Numbered from the stretch's first letter, positions 6,684-12,918 are shown. The stretch is DNA of 13,832 nt from DASZHJ01 sp035938015 (GCA_035938015.1 DASZHJ010000266.1:1-13832), one strand, 5' to 3'. Program-made: numbers and translations. The notes: generated by a model not told the origin, from the sequence alone.

Positions 6684-7259
6684 TTAGCGGTGGGCGCCAG
6701 GCCGCCAGAGCACGTCGGAGAGCCCTTTGTCGTTCGCCGTCCGGGCCAGCACGAAGAGATGATCGGAGAGCCGGTTCAGGTACTTGATCGCCTCGGCATT
6801 GACGGTCTCCCGCTCGGCGAGCGCGACCGCCAGACGCTCCGCGCGGCGCACCACCGTACGCGCGAGGTGAAGCGCTGCGGCGAGCTGCGTGCCACCCGGC
6901 AGAACAAAGGAGTCGAGCGGCTGCAGCTCGGCGTTCATCGCGTCGATCTCGTGCTCGAGACGCTCGACCTGCGTGGGGAAGATGCGCAGGGGTCCCTTTG
7001 CACCACCGCCACCCTCGGGCGTCGAAAGATCGGCGCCCAAATCGAACAGGTCGTTCTGGATCCGGCTCAGCATGGTGTCGGGTCCGGCTTGTGCGTGGCT
7101 GCCGGTCTGGAGCCGCGCCAAGCCGATCGTCGCATTGGCCTCATCCACGGTCCCGATCGCCTCGATGCGGAGCACGTGTTTCTTGACCCGCGTGCCATCG
7201 CTGAGCGACGTCTCGCCTTGATCGCCGCCGCGGGTGTAGATGCGCGTGAGCCTGACCAT
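6684..7259 (-). CDS. pduO: Cob(I)alamin adenosyltransferase, PduO type
   Basis: This 191-residue cytoplasmic enzyme transfers the adenosyl group of ATP to cob(I)alamin to make adenosylcobalamin, the cofactor of methylmalonyl-CoA and ethylmalonyl-CoA mutases. The N-terminal ATP-binding motif IYTRGGDQGETSL lies at 7-19, GTVDEANA at 36-43, FVLPGG at 118-123, RTVVRRAER at 134-142 and YLNRLSDHLFVLAR at 160-173, all typical of the PduO/MMAB family. The open frame extends upstream to 7649, but the family N-terminus (MVRLTRIYTR) fixes the start at 7259. The extension would overlap the twin-transmembrane gene, which ends only 8 bp before this start. The two genes are probably cotranscribed. Association with EtfBA and an acyl-CoA dehydrogenase fits mutase-dependent acyl-CoA metabolism. 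Confidence 0.95.
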   Translation of the reverse strand: MVRLTRIYTRGGDQGETSLSDGTRVKKHVLRIEAIGTVDEANATIGLARLQTGSHAQAGPDTMLSRIQNDLFDLGADLSTPEGGGGAKGPLRIFPTQVERLEHEIDAMNAELQPLDSFVLPGGTQLAAALHLARTVVRRAERLAVALAERETVNAEAIKYLNRLSDHLFVLARTANDKGLSDVLWRPGAHR

Positions 7260-7267
7260 CGCCCGCC

Positions 7268-7459
7268 TCAGCGCCGGAACAGCCACATGAAGACGATGAA
7301 CAGCAAGAGCGCGATGCCTTGCAACAAAACACGAGACTGCATGAGCTTGTTGGACCGCCGCGCGCTGTCGCCCCGCGCCATGGACAGAAGTCCCAGGCCC
7401 AAGACCGCGAGCGTGGCAACCATCGCCACCACGATCAGGACGGGGAGGAAGCGTTCCAT
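7268..7459 (-). CDS. Twin-transmembrane HIG1-like small membrane protein
   Basis: This 63-residue protein has two membrane helices, at about 4-27 and 43-61. They are joined by a polar basic loop containing NKLMQSRVLLQG (37-48), which resembles the HIG1 / twin-transmembrane family found beside adenosyltransferase and ETF genes in Alphaproteobacteria. In mitochondria HIG1 proteins help respiratory supercomplex assembly; that role is not shown for this bacterial form. The open frame continues upstream to 7531, but the ATG at 7459 starts right at the first helix and matches the usual length. No Shine-Dalgarno is visible before it; instead an AT-rich TATATTATT lies 5-13 bases upstream, so the transcript may be leaderless or have a very short leader. 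It ends 8 bp before the adenosyltransferase start. Confidence 0.8.
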   Translation of the reverse strand: MERFLPVLIVVAMVATLAVLGLGLLSMARGDSARRSNKLMQSRVLLQGIALLLFIVFMWLFRR

Positions 7460-7463
7460 TGTA

Positions 7464-7520
7464 ATAATATAGGCCCGTCCGATACTCGATCCCAGCGGCG
7501 TCATCGGATACCCAATTGGG
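7464..7520. promoter_or_regulatory. Divergent promoter region with palindrome CCCAATTGGG
   Basis: The 101-bp spacer between the divergent twin-transmembrane (start 7459) and GIY-YIG-like (start 7561) genes contains a perfect 10-bp palindrome, CCCAATTGGG, at 7511-7520. It also has an AT-rich minus-strand TATATTATT at 7464-7472 that could be a -10 element for the twin-transmembrane/adenosyltransferase genes. No good -35 accompanies it. The palindrome sits about midway, where one regulator could act on both directions; that is inference. Confidence 0.35.
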
Positions 7521-7560
7521 GCGGACGCCAACGGGTTTCAGCCGCTCAAGGGTAAGCTCC

Positions 7561-7914
7561 ATGCTCAGCAACCAGCCGATGCCGCTTCCCGACCTGCGGG
7601 ATCCAGACACCCTCACCAAGGAGAAGGTCGACAGTGCCATCAGGCACAAGACCGCCGGCTTTTATGTGCTCGGCACGCTCGGCGACAACAAGGTCATGAG
7701 AGTGAGCTATGTCGGGCGTTCCGACGACGATCTCGCGGGTAAACTCAAGCGGCATGTCGGTAACTATTCTGCCTTCGCCTATGCGACGGCGGAGTCGCCG
7801 ATCTTGGCTTACCACGGAGAATGCCGGCTCTACCACGCCCTGAAGCCCAGCAAGAATGTGCTGCACCCGCGCAAGCTTGCCGCGGAGTGGGCCTGCCCGG
7901 TGTGCGGGCAATAG
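7561..7914 (+). CDS. Small GIY-YIG-like protein with C-terminal CPVC motif
   Basis: This 117-residue protein has the pattern of a GIY-YIG nuclease-like fold. GFY lies at 33-35, YVGRS at 50-54, a basic helix KLKRH at 61-65 (R64 could be the family arginine) and E87 in HGEC is a candidate metal-binding glutamate. The GFY-to-YVG gap (14 residues) is longer than the usual 10-11. The C-terminus HPRKLAAEWACPVCGQ (102-117) adds a Cys pair (C112/C115) that, with C88 or H102, could bind zinc. The start at 7561 has AAGGG at 7549-7553; an upstream in-frame ATG at 7516 would run through the palindrome region. The family resemblance is my reading of motifs. It may be a nuclease or a non-catalytic relative, and its partners are unknown. 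Confidence 0.85.
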   Translation: MLSNQPMPLPDLRDPDTLTKEKVDSAIRHKTAGFYVLGTLGDNKVMRVSYVGRSDDDLAGKLKRHVGNYSAFAYATAESPILAYHGECRLYHALKPSKNVLHPRKLAAEWACPVCGQ

Positions 7915-7934
7915 GCGCGCGTCGCCGATTTCCC

Positions 7935-7952
7935 GCCGCGCAAGAGCGCGGC
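7935..7952. terminator. GC-rich hairpin between convergent genes
   Basis: GCCGCGC and GCGCGGC form a perfect 7-bp stem with an AAGA tetraloop in the 73-bp gap between the GIY-YIG-like gene and the end of mcd. It could limit read-through in both directions. No U-tract follows on either strand, so it is not a canonical intrinsic terminator. Confidence 0.4.
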
Positions 7953-7987
7953 CGATGGCTCGCGAGCACATCCCAGCGCCTGCCGGC

Positions 7988-9670
7988 CTAGTTACGCCCA
8001 CGCAGCAGACCCCGTGCGATCACCTGAGCTTGGATCTCGGCCGCGCCCTCGAAGATATTCAGGATCCGGGCGTCGCAGAGCACGCGGGAGATCGGGTATT
8101 CCATCGCGTAACCGTTGCCGCCGTGGATCTGCAGCGAATTGTCGGCGTTCGCCCAAGCGGTGCGCGCGGCCAGGAGCTTCGCCATCCCGGCCTCGATGTC
8201 GCAACGCCGGTGGCTGTCCTTCTCGGCAGCCGCGAAATAGGTAAGCTGGCGCGCGATCATGGTTTCGACCGCCATCCACGCGAGCTTGCCGCCGACCCGC
8301 GGAAAGCCGTGGATCGGCTGACCGAACTGCCGGCGCTCGAGCGCGTAGCGCAAGCCCAGCTCGAGCGCGTTCTGCGCCACGCCCACCGCGCGCGAGGCCG
8401 TCTGGATACGTGCGCTCTCGAAAGTCGCCATGAGCTGCTTGAAGCCCTGACCCTCCTCGCCACCCAGCAGATGCTCCGCCGGCACGGCGAAGCCGTCGAA
8501 GGCGACCTCGTATTCTTTCATGCCGCGATAGCCCAGCACCGGGATCTCGCTGCCGCGCATACCGGCGGCGGGGAAGGGGTCGCTCTCGCTGCCGCGCGGC
8601 TTTTCCGCGAGGAACATGCTGAGGCCGCGATGGCCGGGCTCGCCAGCATCGGTGCGCGCGAGCAGCGTCATCAGGTCGGAGCGGCTCCCGTGGGTCATCC
8701 AGGTTTTGGCGCCGTGGACGCGGTAGAGGTTGCCCTCGCGCACGGCCCGTGTTTTGAGGCTGGCGAGGTCCGAGCCGACATCGGGCTCGGTGAAGGCCGC
8801 CGTGGGCAAGATCTCGCCGCTGGCGATGCGGCGCAGGAACCGCTGCTTTTGCGCCTCGGTGCCGCTCGCGCGGATGAGCTCCGCCGCGATCTCCGAGCGC
8901 GTGCCCAGCGAGCCCACGCCGATATAGGCGCGCGAGAGCTCCTCGGAGACGATGCACATCGCGAGCTTGCCGAGGCCTTGACCGCCCCATTCCTCCGGCA
9001 CGGTCAAGCCGAAGACGCCGAGGCTCGCCATCTCCTCGATCACGCCAAGCGGGATGAGCTCGTCCCGCATGTGCCAACCGTGGCAAAACGGCGCCACGCG
9101 TTCGGCCCCGAAGCGCCCGAACTGCTCGCGCACGAGCTCGAGCGTGGGATCCTCGATCCCCAGCGCGCCAAAGCCCGCGCCCGCACTAGCATCTTTCAGC
9201 AGATCTGCGAGGCGCCCGCGCACGCGCTCGGTGTTGCCGCGTCGAATCAGCCGATGCGGCTCCGGCCTGCGCAGCGGGGCCATGCTCTCCCAGTCGAGGC
9301 CGAGATCGGCTGGGCGCGCCACCTCGCCTTGCGAGAGCGCGATGCCGCCGTGGATTTGCGCGAGGTATTCGCCGAAGCCGACCTGCAGGATGAGTGCCTC
9401 GATTTCTCCCAGGCGCCGCGCAGCGTCAAGGCGCTTGGCCCAGCCTCGGAGCTCCCGGAGGGCCGTCACATAGGTGGCAAGCCACGCGAAGCCATGGGCC
9501 GCGAACTGGTGGGCGTCGAGCCGCTCGGTCTCGACGGCCCCTTTGGGTGCCACCCTCTCCTCGAGCCGTCCCTTGGCCGTCGCCAGCACATCCTCGGCTG
9601 CCGCCAGGCCGCGCTCGGTGAGTGCGAGCAGGTCGGAGAAGAGCACCGTCGACGCCGGTGCGTCGCTCAT
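7988..9670 (-). CDS. mcd: (2S)-methylsuccinyl-CoA dehydrogenase, long-form acyl-CoA dehydrogenase
   Basis: This 560-residue flavoprotein has a C-terminal acyl-CoA dehydrogenase module of normal size (about 169-560) behind a 165-residue N-terminal extension. That extension, with FAAHGFAWLATYVTALR (56-72) and GFGEYLAQIHGGIALSQGE (98-116), is the hallmark of methylsuccinyl-CoA dehydrogenase, which makes mesaconyl-C1-CoA in the ethylmalonyl-CoA pathway and reduces ETF. In the core, TAAFTEPDVGSDLASLKT is the flavin/substrate loop, QIHGGNGYAMEYPISR is the C-terminal ACAD signature, and E541 in FEGAAEIQ is the catalytic base. The start at 9670 overlaps the coq7 stop by one base (TGATG), so it is the last gene of dedA-dsbB-coq7-mcd. 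A generic acyl-CoA dehydrogenase is the alternative; the N-terminal domain argues against that. Confidence 0.88.
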   Translation of the reverse strand: MSDAPASTVLFSDLLALTERGLAAAEDVLATAKGRLEERVAPKGAVETERLDAHQFAAHGFAWLATYVTALRELRGWAKRLDAARRLGEIEALILQVGFGEYLAQIHGGIALSQGEVARPADLGLDWESMAPLRRPEPHRLIRRGNTERVRGRLADLLKDASAGAGFGALGIEDPTLELVREQFGRFGAERVAPFCHGWHMRDELIPLGVIEEMASLGVFGLTVPEEWGGQGLGKLAMCIVSEELSRAYIGVGSLGTRSEIAAELIRASGTEAQKQRFLRRIASGEILPTAAFTEPDVGSDLASLKTRAVREGNLYRVHGAKTWMTHGSRSDLMTLLARTDAGEPGHRGLSMFLAEKPRGSESDPFPAAGMRGSEIPVLGYRGMKEYEVAFDGFAVPAEHLLGGEEGQGFKQLMATFESARIQTASRAVGVAQNALELGLRYALERRQFGQPIHGFPRVGGKLAWMAVETMIARQLTYFAAAEKDSHRRCDIEAGMAKLLAARTAWANADNSLQIHGGNGYAMEYPISRVLCDARILNIFEGAAEIQAQVIARGLLRGRN

Positions 9671-10215
9671 CAGATCCGCGTGGAAAGCCAGATGGCGATC
9701 CGCGAGCCCAGCTTGACCGTCGCGGTCAGGAGATCATGCGCCGGCGCGGTTCGGGCGTCGTGGGCCAGGGCGATATCGCGGTGGGCGAGCTCATCCGCGC
9801 GGAATTCCTCGATGGTCTTCCGGAGCGGCGCCTGGTCCTCGCCGAGGCTCTCGGCCTGCTGGCGGTAATGCTCGTCGATCACCTCCTCCACCGCGACCGT
9901 GCACGCCATCGCCGCACGCTCGCCCAAGAGCGCGCTCGCGGCACCCAGCGCGTAGCCCGCGACGTGCCAGAGCGGGGAGAGCGCGGTCGGCCGCACCCGA
10001 TGCTCTCGCACGAGTTTCTCGAAGCGCTCGAGGTGACGGCGCTCCTGCTCCGCCATGTCGCGAATGACGCTGCCAGCCGCCGATTTTCCGAGCACGGCAA
10101 GCTGACCCTCGTAGATGCGGACGGCGCCGTACTCGCCGGCGTGGTCAACGCGGATCATGCGCTCTACCATTTCCTCGGGCGAGGGATCGCCGGGAAGGCG
10201 CGGGTGAGAGGTCAT
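9670..10215 (-). CDS. coq7: Demethoxyubiquinone hydroxylase (Coq7)
   Basis: Coq7 (181 residues) is a di-iron monooxygenase that hydroxylates the demethoxyubiquinone ring in aerobic ubiquinone synthesis, at the membrane surface. The iron ligands are all visible: E28 in RVDHAGEYGA, E58 and H61 in EQERRH, E110 in VAVEEVIDEHY, and E142 with H145 in DELAHRD. The open frame extends upstream to 10509, but the family N-terminus and an overlap with dsbB fix the start at 10215: its ATG shares four bases with the dsbB stop (ATGA). The stop overlaps the mcd start by one base. Both overlaps imply coupled translation. Placing it with an ETF-linked dehydrogenase ties quinone supply to acyl-CoA oxidation, though this may be only proximity. 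Confidence 0.95.
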   Translation of the reverse strand: MTSHPRLPGDPSPEEMVERMIRVDHAGEYGAVRIYEGQLAVLGKSAAGSVIRDMAEQERRHLERFEKLVREHRVRPTALSPLWHVAGYALGAASALLGERAAMACTVAVEEVIDEHYRQQAESLGEDQAPLRKTIEEFRADELAHRDIALAHDARTAPAHDLLTATVKLGSRIAIWLSTRI

Positions 10216-10700
10216 GGCGTGCCCGCCTTTCGAAGGCGCATAACCCCGAACGCAGTGACGGCGAGCAGGGCGAGCGACGTGACGAGGTTCCAGCCCGCGA
10301 GCGAGAGGCCCGCCAGCGACCATTGCACCTCGTCGCAGCGGACGGATTGCTGTTCCTCCAGGAACTTCATCAGCTCCTCCGCGGTCTTGGCGCCACTGGC
10401 CCCGCCGGTGCAGGCGGTAGGGCCGGCGATCCAATGCTGCTCCACGCCGACGTGGTAGGTGGCGAGCATCGCACTCGCCAGGAAGATAAGCGTCAGCAGC
10501 CCGATCCACCAGATCGCGTCACGCGCACCCGTAGCAAGGGCCGCAAGCGCGACCGCGATCGCGCCGTAATAGGGCCAGCGCTCCGTAAGGCACAGCTCGC
10601 AGGGCTGCAAGCCGCCCACATACTGGAAGAGCAGCGCGCCGCCGGCGATCGCGATGCTGGCGGCGAGCACGGCGAGGAGCACCGGGCGTGCGGTGGTCAT
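10212..10700 (-). CDS. dsbB: Disulfide bond formation protein B (DsbB family)
   Basis: This 162-residue inner-membrane protein re-oxidises DsbA and passes electrons to quinone. Four hydrophobic segments lie at about 7-27, 45-60, 63-82 and 134-153. The first periplasmic loop carries the redox pair CELC (C34/C37) inside LQPCELCLTERWPYY. The second loop has YHVGVEQHW (82-90) and the other Cys pair C97 and C122, 25 residues apart. GLSLAGWN (131-138) near the last helix is also typical. The ATG at 10700 is chosen because the first helix begins right after it; the open frame continues to 10958 without family similarity. It lies 10 bp after dedA and overlaps coq7 by four bases, so its electron acceptor's synthesis gene is in the same operon. 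Confidence 0.93.
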   Translation of the reverse strand: MTTARPVLLAVLAASIAIAGGALLFQYVGGLQPCELCLTERWPYYGAIAVALAALATGARDAIWWIGLLTLIFLASAMLATYHVGVEQHWIAGPTACTGGASGAKTAEELMKFLEEQQSVRCDEVQWSLAGLSLAGWNLVTSLALLAVTAFGVMRLRKAGTP

Positions 10701-10710
10701 GGAGACGAGA

Positions 10711-11346
10711 TCAATCCTTTCGTCGCGTGCGGTGCTTCCAGTGCGCCCACACGTACCAAACAACCAAGGCGACGATACCGGCAACGATAACGCCGTCGAA
10801 CCGATGCATGAACGCCTTGAGCCTGGGGTCGGTGTTCCAACGCTCGCCCAGCTGCTCACCGACATAGGCGAGAGCATAGCACCACGGCCAAGACCCCAGG
10901 AACGTATAGAGCTGGAATCTCCCTTGGGGCATCCGGGCGATTCCCGCGGGCAGCGCAATGAATGTGCGAACGACCGGCAGCAGCCGGCCGATGAAGACCG
11001 CGAGGCTGCCGAAGCGGGTGAAGAACCAGTCGACCAGCGCCAGCTCGCGCCGGCCCATCAGGACGAGACCACCCCAACGCTCCACCATCCGCCGGCCGCC
11101 GAAATAGCCGACCGCGTAGGCAATCGTGGAGCCGAGATTGCAGCCGAGGGCTCCCGCGGTTGCGACGAGCGCCAGATTGAAGCGGCCGGTCGAAACCAGA
11201 TAGCCGGAGAACGGCATGATGATCTCGGAGGGCAGCGGGATGCAGGCGGACTCGATCGCCATGAGCAGGACGATCCCGCCATAGCCCAAGGTGGAGATGG
11301 TCGCGACGATGAAGGAGGCAACGGGTGCGATGATGCGTTCGAGCAA
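10711..11346 (-). CDS. DedA family membrane protein, TTG start
   Basis: This 211-residue protein belongs to the DedA/SNARE-associated family of inner-membrane proteins, some of which flip undecaprenyl phosphate or phospholipids. Hallmarks are ESACIPLPSEIIMPFSGYL (32-50) with the two conserved acidic residues E32 and E41, and FIGRLLPVVRTFIALPAG (118-135) with R121 and R127. Hydrophobic helices lie at about 8-30, 55-80, 145-165 and 184-202, and the tail is basic (KHRTRRKD). The start is TTG at 11346: it has GGGAG at 11352-11356 upstream at good spacing and the next Met (residue 29) would cut the first helix. It heads the dedA-dsbB-coq7-mcd operon, and its leader is rich in hairpins. The transported lipid is not predictable from sequence. 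Confidence 0.93.
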   Translation of the reverse strand: MLERIIAPVASFIVATISTLGYGGIVLLMAIESACIPLPSEIIMPFSGYLVSTGRFNLALVATAGALGCNLGSTIAYAVGYFGGRRMVERWGGLVLMGRRELALVDWFFTRFGSLAVFIGRLLPVVRTFIALPAGIARMPQGRFQLYTFLGSWPWCYALAYVGEQLGERWNTDPRLKAFMHRFDGVIVAGIVALVVWYVWAHWKHRTRRKD

Positions 11347-11370
11347 GGCGGCTCCCGCGTGCCGGTTTCA

Positions 11371-11426
11371 CCCGGTCCCGAGGCGCAGGCGGGACCCGGC
11401 GGAGCATGGCTCCGCCCGTCGGGCGG
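11371..11426 (-). promoter_or_regulatory. Cluster of three GC hairpins in the dedA leader
   Basis: Three inverted repeats lie side by side upstream of dedA: GGTCCCG (11374-11380) with CGGGACC (11390-11396), GGCGGAGC (11398-11405) with GCTCCGCC (11409-11416), and CCGCCC (11412-11417) with GGGCGG (11421-11426). The second and third share bases 11412-11416 and so exclude each other. The nearest edge is about 15 bases from the dedA Shine-Dalgarno. The pairing is seen in the sequence. Whether it is an attenuator, a terminator for transcription from either side, or a structural repeat is not known. I recognise no known riboswitch. Confidence 0.35.
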
Positions 11427-11489
11427 CGCGCGATCTAGCCTGAGGGCTCGGGCTCACGCAAGAGGCCGGTCGAGTTGGCCGTGCATCGA

Positions 11490-11517
11490 TTGACCGCGCT
11501 CTTGCCGCCGTTATATT
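11490..11517 (+). promoter_or_regulatory. Sigma-70-like promoter of tRNA-Leu
   Basis: TTGACC (-35, 11490-11495) and TATATT (-10, 11512-11517) are separated by 16 bases. Both boxes match the consensus at five of six positions. The expected start site near 11524 gives a leader of about 14 bases before the mature tRNA at 11538. This is the best-matching promoter I found in the window. Confidence 0.7.
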
Positions 11518-11537
11518 TGCCGCGGCCATATGGAACA

Positions 11538-11623
11538 GCCCCTGTGGCGGAATGGTAGACGCGGCAGACTCAAAATCTGTTGCTCGCAAGGGCGTGGGGG
11601 TTCAAGTCCCTCCAGGGGCACCA
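11538..11623 (+). tRNA. tRNA-Leu (anticodon CAA)
   Basis: The 86-nt sequence folds as a class II tRNA. The acceptor stem is GCCCCTG (11538-11544) with CAGGGGC (11613-11619), followed by discriminator A11620 and an encoded CCA (11621-11623). The anticodon arm is GCAGA-CTCAAAA-TCTGT with loop positions 34-36 reading CAA, which decodes UUG. The T arm is GGGGG-TTCAAGT-CCCTC, and the D loop has the usual AATGGTAGAC. A long variable arm (TGCTCGCAAGGGCGT) is expected for leucine. Its own promoter lies just upstream. No integrase or duplicated 3' end is visible nearby. Confidence 0.97.
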
Positions 11624-11631
11624 GAAAGGCG

Positions 11632-11696
11632 CCGGCGTCGCCCTGGGGCGCGGGCAATCTCGGCACCTGCATTCGATGATCGGTAACCGACGCCGG
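11632..11696 (+). promoter_or_regulatory. Inverted repeat covering the SDR ribosome binding site
   Basis: CCGGCGTCG (11632-11640) and CGACGCCGG (11688-11696) are perfect 9-base complements 47 bases apart. The right arm includes the GG of the GGAG (11695-11698) that would serve as ribosome binding site for the SDR start at 11701. Pairing would hide that site. Both arms are seen; regulation is inference. At this GC content a 9-base match can arise by chance. Confidence 0.25.
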
Positions 11697-11700
11697 AGTC

Positions 11701-12501
11701 ATGACTGACCCGCACGATTGGCTCGGACTCGCAGATCGCGTCTGCGTCGTGACCGGCGCCGGCAGCGGGATCGGCCGCGCGGTCGCGACCGCCATGGTCG
11801 CCGCGGGCGCCGTCGCGGCGCTGCTCGATCGCAATCGTCCCGCCTGCGAGGCGGTCGCTTCGGAGCTCCGCGCGCGGGGCGGCCGCGTGCTCGCGATCGA
11901 ATGCGACACCTCCGATGTCGCGAGCGTTGCCGCCGCGGCCGAGGCGGTGCGTCGGAGCTTCGGCGCTTGTGACGTCCTCGTGAACAACGCGGGATTGCTT
12001 CGCGCCGGTGCGCTCGAGAGCCTTTCTCTCGACGACTGGAACCAGGTGCTCTCCGTCAATCTCACGGGGTATCTTCTCTGCGCGCAGGCCTTTGGAAAAC
12101 AGATGCTCGCGGCCCGCCGTGGCAGCATGGTCCACGTGGCGTCGGTTGCCGCGCATCATCCGCAGCCGCGCAGCGGCGCCTACAGCGCGAGCAAGGCAGG
12201 CGTCGCCGTTCTCTCTCGGCAGCTTGCGTTGGAGTGGGGGCCCTCGGGCATTCGCAGCAATGTCGTGAGTCCCGGCTTGATCCGGACGCCGCTCAGCGAG
12301 GCCTTCTACCAAGCGCCCGGCGTCGGCGAGCGCCGCGCCCAGATGGTACCGAGCCGCCGCATCGGCACGCCCCAGGACATCGCGGACGTCGTCCTCTATC
12401 TCGCGAGCGATCGCGCGGGCTATGTGAATGGCGCCGACATCGCAGTCGACGGCGGTTTTGCGGCGGTGCTGATGGACACTGTCCCGCGTCCGGGTTTCTA
12501 G
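11701..12501 (+). CDS. SDR family NAD(P)-dependent oxidoreductase
   Basis: This 266-residue cytoplasmic enzyme is a classical short-chain dehydrogenase/reductase. The cofactor motif is TGAGSGIG at 18-25, D43 at the end of the second strand favours NAD(H), NNAG lies at 95-98, N120 is the structural/catalytic asparagine, and the catalytic S148, Y161 and K165 sit in the YxxxK arrangement. PGLIRTPLS (191-199) and the C-terminal YVNGADIAVDGGF are also typical. The length is normal. The start at 11701 has GGAG at 11695-11698, close to the ATG. It follows the tRNA with no shared promoter evident and is followed by 146 bp without an obvious gene. The substrate cannot be told from the sequence; 3-oxoacyl or sugar/steroid-type alcohols are all possible. 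Confidence 0.95.
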   Translation: MTDPHDWLGLADRVCVVTGAGSGIGRAVATAMVAAGAVAALLDRNRPACEAVASELRARGGRVLAIECDTSDVASVAAAAEAVRRSFGACDVLVNNAGLLRAGALESLSLDDWNQVLSVNLTGYLLCAQAFGKQMLAARRGSMVHVASVAAHHPQPRSGAYSASKAGVAVLSRQLALEWGPSGIRSNVVSPGLIRTPLSEAFYQAPGVGERRAQMVPSRRIGTPQDIADVVLYLASDRAGYVNGADIAVDGGFAAVLMDTVPRPGF

Positions 12502-12508
12502 CGAGCAT

Positions 12509-12537
12509 CATTCCGAAGAATGTTGCGGGCCCCCGCA
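12509..12537 (+). terminator. Two small hairpins after the SDR gene
   Basis: CATTC-CGAA-GAATG (12509-12522) and TGCGG-GCCC-CCGCA (12524-12537) are two adjacent perfect 5-bp stems with tetraloops, starting 8 bases after the SDR stop. They could end the SDR transcript, but no U-tract follows. The rest of the spacer to 12647 shows no clear promoter. Confidence 0.3.
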
Positions 12538-12647
12538 GTGTCTGGGCAAACTGATGGCGAATGGGACCGACGAAATTCCAAACCGGCGTGAGCGATCAGC
12601 GCGCGGGCTCGGACGGGTCCCAGGTGAACCACGAGACGGAGGAAACG

Positions 12648-12887
12648 ATGCGCAGCTGGTTTATTGCGGCACTTCTCGCTTTGGCGATCGGTATGGTGGC
12701 TCCCGTGGAGGTGAGCGCGGCTCCGGCCGCCGGCCAAACCACGATCGATCGCGCCACGGCCGGGGCCTCGCCTCTCCGGGACGTCCGGTACGTCGTTCGC
12801 TGCCATCATGTCCGCGTCTGGCGCGACACCTCGCGTGGCCGCCGGCCCGTGCTGGTGCGGCGCTGTCATCGCGTCTGGCTGCGCTGA
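12648..12887 (+). CDS. Small secreted cationic protein, 79 aa, unknown function
   Basis: The protein starts with a signal peptide: MRSW followed by a hydrophobic stretch (residues 5-20) and a VSAAPA cleavage site near residue 25-27. The mature part of about 53 residues is strongly basic at its end, with RCHHVRVWRDTSRGRRP and VRRCHRVWLR. Two Cys-His pairs therefore flank an arginine-rich turn and could form a disulfide or bind metal. The ATG at 12648 is chosen over an upstream one at 12561 because GGAGG at 12638-12642 sits five bases before it and the signal peptide begins there. It lies 31 bp upstream of the aspartoacylase-like gene on the same strand. I do not recognise a family; short periplasmic Arg/His/Cys proteins of this style occur in Alphaproteobacteria. 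Confidence 0.7.
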   Translation: MRSWFIAALLALAIGMVAPVEVSAAPAAGQTTIDRATAGASPLRDVRYVVRCHHVRVWRDTSRGRRPVLVRRCHRVWLR

Positions 12888-12918
12888 CCCAGCTCGTCGA
12901 CCTCGGGAGGAGTCATCA

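Noticed and set aside
7856..9868. 670-codon plus-strand open frame
   Set aside because: It is antisense to mcd, whose flavoprotein motifs and catalytic glutamate are intact. Its Arg/His/Ala-rich composition is typical of a shadow frame.
11538..11623. tRNA-Leu 3' end as an attachment site for a mobile element
   Set aside because: No integrase, no repeated copy of the tRNA 3' end within the window, and ordinary genes follow.
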